In this document: piece after piece, positions 15,273-19,759 of the stretch | How the letters are laid out: each line of letters opens with the position of its first letter | Position numbering within the stretch: position 1 is the stretch's first letter | NCBI GenBank assembly: GCA_964453985.1 | Contig: CAYVQB010000017.1 | Coordinates: forward strand, 1 to 19,759 | DNA: 19,759 bases | Direction: 5' to 3' | DNA from: CAYVQB01 sp964453985 | Lineage (GTDB): Bacteria; Babelota; Babeliae; Babelales; UASB340 | The notes under the pieces: model-generated | Seen by the model: only the letters and a program-made list of their open reading frames with translations | What the model was told of the DNA's origin: nothing | The model's database searches: none | Made by a program: the position numbers and the translations under genes

Positions 15273-16176
15273 CTGTTAACCTAACAATAGTGCCTGATAA
15301 TCTTTTTAACTTTCCCATTGTTTGTTCACTCTCTGGGTCTAATCTCAAGCTTACTAGTCTGTTTTTCCATTTTTCTATCATGGGTGCAACCTGAACTCTT
15401 GCTTCTTCAAAATCTATCAAGATTGTTACTTCAAGGCTAGTAATAAGTTTTTCAAATTGTCGGGGCTTAATGTTTTCAAGAAGTTTTATCAATGCCGTTT
15501 TGTTATTAACATCAAAAAGCTTATTAAAAAAATTTAACCAATACATTTGTATTGGTTCGGCTGTTAATTTTAAGAAAAATTTTAATTCAGGTCTTAACCT
15601 GAAGTGCTTTCGCCACTCCCTGATTTTTCGAGTCGTTGCCGTTGGGTTTGTTTGTAGGCCTCTAACCACAGTGGTTTTATAGTAATGAATAATAACTGAG
15701 CGTTCATCTTTTGTAATCGTATTATTAGTAAATCTTTGATTTTCTTTATAAAACAAGTTATTGAAATAACTGAAATAATAGGTTGTTATCCCCGATTTTA
15801 TTTCATGTATAAAATTTTTTATTTTATCTTTTGTCTCTATCTCTATTTGTTCTTTTGTTAAACTTTCTAAGTTTGTTTGCCATTGTTCTATTTGAGGTGT
15901 TTTACTGTGGTCTAAATCAAGACAACCTTTTATTAGTGTATTTAGGTCTTGTGCTTTTTTCCTTATTTCTTCTTTAGGCGTTTCTTGAAACTTTTCTATT
16001 AGATAAGCTGGGGCTTCTTTACAAAATAATGAATTGTGCTCATTGAACCATTCTTCTGCCTTTTGCTTACAAGTTTGTTTTTGGTTTTCATTATGCATGC
16101 AGTGTAAGTTTGGTTTTGGTGTTGCTAGAAAAAGTAAAACCAAAAATATAATTTTATTTAAATAAGTTTTTTTCAT
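15262..16176 (-). CDS. Exported helical protein, unknown function
   Basis: A 304-aa protein, ATG 16176 with AAGGTC 8 nt upstream. The signal peptide is MKKTYLNKIIFLVLLFLATP, and C26 follows near a possible cleavage site. The mature part is helical with recurrent Trp/Lys/Glu patterns: EEWFNEH, IEQWQTNLESLTKEQ, REWRKHF and IEKWKNRLVSLRLDPES are spaced along the chain. This suggests degenerate helical repeats of the form W-x2-x-L-x-S-L, for example around residues 98-110 and 267-281. No family is recognised. It is the first gene of an operon with the 152-aa protein. Confidence 0.78.
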   Translation of the reverse strand: MKKTYLNKIIFLVLLFLATPKPNLHCMHNENQKQTCKQKAEEWFNEHNSLFCKEAPAYLIEKFQETPKEEIRKKAQDLNTLIKGCLDLDHSKTPQIEQWQTNLESLTKEQIEIETKDKIKNFIHEIKSGITTYYFSYFNNLFYKENQRFTNNTITKDERSVIIHYYKTTVVRGLQTNPTATTRKIREWRKHFRLRPELKFFLKLTAEPIQMYWLNFFNKLFDVNNKTALIKLLENIKPRQFEKLITSLEVTILIDFEEARVQVAPMIEKWKNRLVSLRLDPESEQTMGKLKRLSGTIVRLTDEN

Positions 16177-16223
16177 ATGTGTATGACCTTAATTTTATTT
16201 TGGATCCAAAATTCGATGGATAT

Positions 16224-16253
16224 AAAGTATGTAAAAAATGTTATTAAAGTCAA
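16224..16253 (-). promoter_or_regulatory. Promoter of the two-gene exported-protein operon
   Basis: On the minus strand TTGACT (16253-16248), 18 nt, TACTTT (16229-16224), or 17 nt to ATACTT, lies 47 nt before the ATG at 16176. The hexamers equal those of the four array promoters downstream, which hints at shared control. Confidence 0.5.
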
Positions 16254-16271
16254 TAATAAGCCGTGATTTTT

Positions 16272-16595
16272 TTAAGGTCTTGGGTTGTAGGGTTTTATTT
16301 TTGCTGGAAGTTGTTCTACTCTTTTTACTTCTTCTTCTTGTAGCCTTAGAGCATATTTTTCTCGTTGTTTTTGTAACAATTGTTGTCGATCTTCCATTTC
16401 TTTTATTATTATTTTTATTTGTTCTCGTTGTTCTTGTTCTTGGTGTATTTGTTGTATTTGTTCTTGTTCTTGTCGTTGTTGTCTTCTTTGTCGTTCTATC
16501 AACCTATCTAAATACTCAATTGTGAAACTACTTTTGAAGTTAAACATGCTGATAGATAAAAAACAGATCAATATGAGTTTGGAAATTTTTTTCAT
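16272..16595 (-). CDS. Array protein 1: exported Gln/Glu/Arg-rich helical protein, no CaaX box
   Basis: A 107-aa protein with a signal peptide nearly identical to array copies 3 and 4 (MKKISKLILICFLSISMFNF). The mature part is a charged Gln/Glu/Arg-rich coiled coil (RQRRQQRQEQEQIQQ and similar) and ends in KIKPYNPRP. It lacks the Cys-aliphatic-aliphatic-Leu ending of the other three. The 5' leader (TTTTTTAGGAACAACTATC before ATG) and promoter match the other copies, so it belongs to the family by its start but has a different tail, either lost or replaced. Confidence 0.8.
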   Translation of the reverse strand: MKKISKLILICFLSISMFNFKSSFTIEYLDRLIERQRRQQRQEQEQIQQIHQEQEQREQIKIIIKEMEDRQQLLQKQREKYALRLQEEEVKRVEQLPAKIKPYNPRP

Positions 16596-16649
16596 GATAG
16601 TTGTTCCTAAAAAATAATTTTATTTATGTGAGGCTTGAATTTTTATTAC

Positions 16650-16679
16650 AAAATAAAAGAATAAAGGCTCAACAGTCAA
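16650..16679 (-). promoter_or_regulatory. Array promoter 1
   Basis: On the minus strand TTGACT (16679-16674), 18-nt spacer, TATTTT (16655-16650). The spacer is one nucleotide longer than in the other three copies. The region down to the ATG is conserved among all copies. Confidence 0.7.
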
Positions 16680-16695
16680 TAGGTGTCATATCTCA

Positions 16696-16723
16696 CCGTA
16701 GCCACGTTATAGGGCGTAGGCGG
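16696..16723 (+). repeat. Dispersed GC-rich repeat, copy with CCGTAGCC...GGGCGTAGGCGG
   Basis: It has the same GTAGCCACGT and AGGGCGTAG blocks as the tRNA-associated hairpins, here with TAT inserted between them (GTAGCCACGTTATAGGGC). Short ends CCG/CGG can pair. It lies between array copies 1 and 2. Confidence 0.6.
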
Positions 16724-16788
16724 AAAATCCCGGACTAAGTGAATTAGCTGTGATATTTTTAAACTCTTAGTTTATAGAATTTCATTCT

Positions 16789-17388
16789 TTATAAAATAAT
16801 ACAGTTACAACAGGATTCTTCGTCTGCTTGTTCTATTATTATTTGTTGTTGTTCCATTATTAATGGTGTGACTAGGCGCAAACCTTCTAGTCGTAAGTCT
16901 TTATCTATTAGAAATCGTAACAAATATAATGACAATCGTAGCATTGGTTGTAATTGTTCTTCTAGTATTAGTTTTATTATTATTACTTCCTTTTCGAACA
17001 GATTTTTTTGGTTTTGCAGCTTTGCATTAACTCTTGCTGATTCTATCAGATTTAATAGTCTTTTTCTTTTTTCTTTTAGTTTTTCTACTGATTCACCCTG
17101 TTCTATTTTGTGTAATAGTTCTTGTTCCTTGTGGTCTAGTTGGTTGAGGTCTCGTTGTTGTAGTTCCTTTATATAGAATTCTATATCTATTCCTTTTCCG
17201 TTAAGGAAGAACGCTAGACCATTTGCTTCTATTAGTTGTAGTACTTCTTCAGGTGTTAGTTTTTCTATTTGTTGTTGTTCTGCTTCTTCAAATGTTAGTT
17301 CTTTTCGTGGTATGGCAAAACTATTTGTGACGCCACAAACGCTGAGGGATAAAAAACAAAGAAATATTAGTTTGGAAAATGTTTTCAT
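16789..17388 (-). CDS. Array protein 2: exported protein ending in CC-N-CIIL (CaaX-like)
   Basis: A 199-aa protein with a signal peptide (MKTFSKLIFLCFLSLSVCGV, probable cleavage after NSFA) related to the other array copies. The mature part is more complex than theirs: charged and helical, with about residues 30-120 rich in Glu/Gln/Leu, then a Leu/Ile-rich segment near 130-165, and a final EEQ-type stretch ending ESCCNCIIL. The last four residues C-I-I-L match the CaaX form, with Leu at the last position as in geranylgeranylated proteins. The two cysteines just before could be S-acylated, as in Ras-type tails. The conserved promoter and leader are present. Host lipidation is inference. Confidence 0.82.
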   Translation of the reverse strand: MKTFSKLIFLCFLSLSVCGVTNSFAIPRKELTFEEAEQQQIEKLTPEEVLQLIEANGLAFFLNGKGIDIEFYIKELQQRDLNQLDHKEQELLHKIEQGESVEKLKEKRKRLLNLIESARVNAKLQNQKNLFEKEVIIIKLILEEQLQPMLRLSLYLLRFLIDKDLRLEGLRLVTPLIMEQQQIIIEQADEESCCNCIIL

Positions 17389-17443
17389 GATAGTTGCTCC
17401 TAAAAAATAATTTTATTTAAATGAAACTTGAATTTGTTGTTAC

Positions 17444-17472
17444 AAAGTAAAAGAATAGAGGCTCAAAGTCAA
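17444..17472 (-). promoter_or_regulatory. Array promoter 2
   Basis: On the minus strand TTGACT (17472-17467), 17-nt spacer with the conserved CCTCTATTCTTT, TACTTT (17449-17444), about 56 nt before the ATG at 17388. Confidence 0.75.
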
Positions 17473-17526
17473 TTTTGTTTAATCAGTTGAGCTCAGCGGG
17501 TGTAATTGCGGTAACAGAGAGTTTAT

Positions 17527-17552
17527 GCCTACGCCCTATAACGTGAGACAGG
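17527..17552 (-). repeat. Dispersed GC-rich repeat, partial copy
   Basis: On the minus strand it carries CACGTTATAGGGCGTAGGC, the same block as at 16702-16721 but in the opposite orientation. A small inverted repeat ACAGG/CCTGT (17548-17552/17561-17565) follows. It lies downstream of array gene 3. Confidence 0.55.
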
Positions 17553-17607
17553 TTTGACTCCCTGTTTAAGAGTAATAAGTTGTTAGGTATTTGTAGAATT
17601 TCATTAT

Positions 17608-17964
17608 TTATAAAATAGTACAATCATAAGATTGTAGGCTTTGTCCGTGTTGTACTAGTCGTTTTTGTAGTTCTAGTAGTTCTAGTCCTAGTTGTTGTAG
17701 TTGTTGGTCTATTTGTTGTAGTTCTAGTTCTAGTTGCTCTTGTGGTATTAGTTGTTGTTGTAGTAGTAGTTGTAGTTGTAGTAGTAGTTGTCGTAGTTGT
17801 TGTATTAGTTGTAGTTGTTTCTGTTGGTGTAGTATTTGTGTTCGTTGTTGTTGTTCTTGTTGTACTCGTGTTAGTTCTTCAAAGTCCATTGTGAAACTAC
17901 TTTTGAAATTAAACATGCTGATAGATAAAAAACAGATCAATATGAGTTTAGAAATTTTGTTCAT
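17608..17964 (-). CDS. Array protein 3: exported Gln/Leu-rich protein ending in CTIL (CaaX-like)
   Basis: A 118-aa protein. The signal peptide MNKISKLILICFLSISMFNF is nearly identical to copies 1 and 4. The mature part (from about residue 26) is built almost wholly of Gln and Leu, encoded by runs of CAA and CTA codons, and reads as an amphipathic or coiled-coil helix. It ends LELQKRLVQHGQSLQSYDCTIL. The final C-T-I-L is a CaaX-type box with Leu last. The leader AGGAACAACTA before the ATG is shared by the family. It is closest to copy 4. Low-complexity Gln/Leu sequence prevents a family call. Confidence 0.82.
   Translation of the reverse strand: MNKISKLILICFLSISMFNFKSSFTMDFEELTRVQQEQQQRTQILHQQKQLQLIQQLRQLLLQLQLLLQQQLIPQEQLELELQQIDQQLQQLGLELLELQKRLVQHGQSLQSYDCTIL
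17660..17880. repeat. CAA/CTA trinucleotide low-complexity tract (copy 3)
   Basis: On the coding (minus) strand mostly CAA, CTA and CAG/TTA-type triplets, all in frame, coding Gln and Leu. Slippage in this tract would add or remove residues without shifting the frame or the CTIL end. Confidence 0.7.
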
Positions 17965-18018
17965 AGTAGTTGTTCCTAAAAAATAATTTTATTTATATGA
18001 GATTCGAATAGTTGTTAC

Positions 18019-18047
18019 AAGATAAAAGAATAGAGGTTTGAAGTCAA
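18019..18047 (-). promoter_or_regulatory. Array promoter 3
   Basis: On the minus strand TTGACT (18047-18042), 17 nt with CCTCTATTCTTT, TATCTT (18024-18019), about 55 nt before the ATG at 17964. Confidence 0.75.
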
Positions 18048-18115
18048 TTCTTTTATCTTTCTTGGATTTTTACATTAAATATTTTTTATATCTAAGCGAA
18101 CTTGTTTAATCGGCT

Positions 18116-18138
18116 GACGCCCTATAACGTGAGACAGG
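18116..18138 (-). repeat. Dispersed GC-rich repeat, partial copy
   Basis: CACGTTATAGGGCGT on the minus strand, the same block as at 17527 and, inverted, at 16696. It lies at the downstream edge of tandem unit B. Confidence 0.55.
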
Positions 18139-18194
18139 TTTGACCCTCTATGTAAGAGTAATAAGTTGTTAGGTATTTGTAGGATTTTCATTAT

Positions 18195-18539
18195 TTATAA
18201 AATAGTACAATCAGAAGATTGTAGCTTTCGTCCGAATTGTACCAGTTGTTTTTGTAGTTCTAGTAGTTCTAGTCCTAGTTGTTGTAGTTTTAGTTCTAGT
18301 TGCTCTTGTGGTATTAGTTGTCGGTGTTGTAGTAGTAGTTGTAGTTTTTGTATTAGTTGTCGTTGTTGTTGTAGTAGTTGTAGTAGTTGTTGTTGTTGTC
18401 GTTGTTGTCGTAGTTGTTCTATTTGGTGTAGTTGTTGTTCTGGTGGTAGTCCTTCAAATTCCATTGTGAAGCTACTTTTGAAGTTAAACATGTTGATAGA
18501 TAAAAAACAGATCAATATGAGTTTGGAAATTTTTTTCAT
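18195..18539 (-). CDS. Array protein 4: exported Gln/Leu-rich protein ending in CTIL (CaaX-like)
   Basis: A 114-aa protein, the close paralogue of copy 3. The signal peptide (MKKISKLILICFLSINMFNF) is followed by MEFEGLPPEQQ and then a Gln/Leu/Arg-rich low-complexity helix, ending LELQKQLVQFGRKLQSSDCTIL. It keeps the CTIL box and also RK six residues before the cysteine, a mildly basic approach often seen before prenylation sites. It stands first in the minus-strand array and is divergent from gspF, with 102 nt between the two start codons. The antisense frame over it is Cys/Ser-rich and is a by-product of the triplet repeats. Confidence 0.82.
   Translation of the reverse strand: MKKISKLILICFLSINMFNFKSSFTMEFEGLPPEQQLHQIEQLRQQRQQQQLLQLLQQQRQLIQKLQLLLQHRQLIPQEQLELKLQQLGLELLELQKQLVQFGRKLQSSDCTIL
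18250..18440. repeat. CAA/CTA trinucleotide low-complexity tract (copy 4)
   Basis: Same triplet types as in copy 3 but in a different order and number, in frame on the coding strand. This is the part where the two duplicates diverge most. Confidence 0.7.
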
Positions 18540-18593
18540 GATAGTTGTTCCTAAAAAATAATTTTATTTATATAAGATTCGAATTTTTGTTAC

Positions 18594-18622
18594 AAAGTAA
18601 AAGAATAGAGGTTTAAAGTCAA
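18594..18622 (-). promoter_or_regulatory. Array promoter 4
   Basis: On the minus strand TTGACT (18622-18617), 17 nt with CCTCTATTCTTT, TACTTT (18599-18594), 55 nt before the ATG at 18539. Its -35 box lies about 10 nt from the ribosome site of the divergent gspF gene. Confidence 0.75.
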
Positions 18623-18641
18623 TATATAAATGGAGGGTATC

Positions 18642-19759
18642 ATGAACAAGTATCTTTGGTGGGGTATAAATTCAGCAGGTCAAGATCAAAAGGGTGTTTT
18701 GTCTGCAATTTCTCAAGAAGATCTGAAAAGTTTGTTGCTGCAAGAAGGTGTCGCGCTTTTAAGCTGTAAGGTTTATCAAGAGAATAGTTTTAAAAACGTT
18801 TTAAATTTTTCTTTAAAAATATCTTTAGAACAGAAAGCCTTTTTTTTAGAGCAACTTGCAACTTTAATAAACAGTGGGGTGGAACTTCTGAAAGCTTTAG
18901 AGTTAGTTGTAAAGCAAGTTAAAAACAAAAAGCTAAAAGATGCGATAGATAAAGTTATAAGCAATGTGGCAAGTGGGGAATCGCTTTCAGATGCGTTATC
19001 AAAGCATAAAAATATTTTTACAGACTTTATGATTCATGTAACAAGATCAGGAGAAGATGCGGGTAAGCTGGGATTTGTTCTTAAGAATTTATCAGATTAT
19101 TTAAACTCTTGTTTAAGCTTAAAAAAGAAAGTAACTCAGGCATGTCTATTGCCATTTATAACTTTAACCTTTGCAATATCTATAATTTTGGGACTGTTTA
19201 TTTTTGTGATCCCTCAATTTGAAGATTTTTTTGTAAGTATGGATAAGCCTGTGCCAGATATCACAAAATTTATTATGTCCATAAGCTTGTTTCTGAGGTC
19301 AGCAAATATTGCATTGTTTGGGTTGGGTTTATTGATAGTTGTTTTGATTTGTAAGCTTATATTTAAGATCAAGCGCGTAAGTTTTATAAAAGATAAAATA
19401 ATTTTAAGACTTTGGGTTTTAGGAAAACTGTTCTTGTTCTTTGATCTCGTCTCTTTCTTGCAAATAGTCTCTATGTTTCTTTCTTCAGGCATACCATTAA
19501 AGCAGGCTTTGGAGCTATCAAGTAAGAGTCTTAAAAATAGGTACTTACAAAATAAACTAAATATAGTTACTAAGCTTGTTTCTCAGGGGCAATCTTTACA
19601 AAGTGCTATGCACTCTATTGGAGATAGCATTTTTCCAGAAAACTTGGTTGCAGTTGTTAGTGTTGGTGAGCATTCGGGTAATCTTGATATTATGTTACAA
19701 AAGGCAGCAAAGCTCTTTCAGCGGGATCTTGATAATAAATTGAAGCTTATAACAACTTT
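18642..19759 (+). CDS. Type II secretion / type IV pilus inner-membrane platform protein GspF/PilC, 3'-truncated
   Basis: It starts at ATG 18642 after a strong GGAGGG (18632-18637) and stays open to the window end; 372 residues are visible. Residues 1-45 resemble the N-terminal domain (YLWWGINSAGQDQKGVLSA, family consensus Y-x-A-x-d-x-x-G-x-x-x-x-G). A first T2SSF domain spans about 64-187 (LEQLATLINSGVELLKALEL, GESLSDALSKH, TRSGEDAGKL). It is followed by a hydrophobic segment 168-191, a second one 222-241, and a second T2SSF domain from about 267 (SMFLSSGIPLKQALELSS, GQSLQSAMHSIG, SVGEHSGNLD) that is cut near its end. The full family length is about 400, so roughly 30 residues are missing. 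It anchors the pseudopilus or pilus motor in the inner membrane. Whether it belongs to a secretion, pilus or competence system cannot be decided here. Confidence 0.93.
   Translation, partial: MNKYLWWGINSAGQDQKGVLSAISQEDLKSLLLQEGVALLSCKVYQENSFKNVLNFSLKISLEQKAFFLEQLATLINSGVELLKALELVVKQVKNKKLKDAIDKVISNVASGESLSDALSKHKNIFTDFMIHVTRSGEDAGKLGFVLKNLSDYLNSCLSLKKKVTQACLLPFITLTFAISIILGLFIFVIPQFEDFFVSMDKPVPDITKFIMSISLFLRSANIALFGLGLLIVVLICKLIFKIKRVSFIKDKIILRLWVLGKLFLFFDLVSFLQIVSMFLSSGIPLKQALELSSKSLKNRYLQNKLNIVTKLVSQGQSLQSAMHSIGDSIFPENLVAVVSVGEHSGNLDIMLQKAAKLFQRDLDNKLKLITT

Larger units (their letters stand above)
17531..18047. repeat. Tandem duplication unit A (array copy 3)
   Basis: A unit of about 517 nt running from ACGCCCTATAACGTGAGACA through the 3' region, the gene, leader and promoter. 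It matches 18117-18622 closely at both ends; differences concentrate in the Gln/Leu trinucleotide region. Confidence 0.8.
18117..18622. repeat. Tandem duplication unit B (array copy 4)
   Basis: A unit of about 506 nt matching unit A (17531-18047) at the 3' flank, C-terminus, signal-peptide region, leader and promoter. Confidence 0.8.

Noticed and set aside
16238..16525. Plus-strand hydrophobic frame (Val/Leu/Phe) over array gene 1
   Set aside because: It is the antisense of a Gln/Glu/Arg-rich coiled-coil region. There is no ribosome site, and the minus-strand gene has signal peptide, leader and promoter shared with paralogues.
17660..18440. CRISPR-like or minisatellite array
   Set aside because: The repetition is of in-frame triplets without constant repeat and spacer lengths, and it lies inside two paralogous coding sequences.
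18166..18561. Plus-strand frame of 131 codons rich in Cys and Ser over array gene 4
   Set aside because: It is the antisense reading of the CAA/CTA triplet tract. It lacks a ribosome site and its composition follows directly from the triplets on the other strand.

Overview
The window is AT-rich and densely coded. It carries many small Sec-exported proteins with no recognisable family, a GspF/PilC secretion gene, an aspartate-decarboxylation module, and a set of exported proteins with C-terminal CaaX-like boxes. Together this suggests a bacterium living inside a eukaryotic cell. My best guess is a member of Candidatus Dependentiae (TM6/Babeliales), inferred from gene style only; no marker gene here proves it.

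Layout. 1-4.7 kb: four co-directional (+) genes for coiled-coil or helical, mostly exported proteins of unknown function. 4.75-7.8 kb: small exported or membrane proteins, a tRNA-Gln(CUG), and a DUF1015 protein that unusually starts with a signal peptide. 8-11 kb (minus strand): a two-gene operon of an APC-family amino-acid antiporter followed by aspartate 4-decarboxylase, a plausible aspartate/alanine proton-motive cycle. 11.1-13.8 kb: a DUF2490-like outer-membrane barrel, the ribosome-rescue hydrolase ArfB, a membrane-anchored GT34-type glycosyltransferase and an exported hypothetical. 13.87-14.4 kb: a 100-N scaffold gap inside a tRNA cluster, tRNA-Ser(UGA), tRNA-Ser(GCU) and tRNA-Arg(ACG). 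The Ser(GCU) and Arg genes are each followed by a 30-nt hairpin that uses the tRNA CCA end as part of its stem. 14.5-16.2 kb: a DUF167 protein and a two-gene operon of exported hypotheticals.

16.2-18.6 kb holds the most interesting system. Four tandem minus-strand genes share the same promoter (TTGACT, 17-18 nt, TACTTT-like), the same leader and almost the same signal peptide, while their mature parts differ and are rich in Gln/Leu or charged helix. Three of the four end in Cys-aliphatic-aliphatic-Leu (CIIL, CTIL, CTIL). That is the form of a eukaryotic CaaX prenylation box, and in the CIIL copy it is preceded by two further cysteines. I read them as candidate host-prenylated effectors. Divergently transcribed from the last copy, and sharing its roughly 100-bp intergenic region, is the inner-membrane platform gene of a type II secretion or type IV pilus machine (gspF/pilC), cut off by the window end.

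If the reading is right, the array supplies exported proteins that the host could lipidate, and the GspF-type machine is one possible way out of the cell. The antiporter/decarboxylase pair would feed on host aspartate. These links are inference; the gene calls, promoters, C-termini and repeats are read from the sequence.
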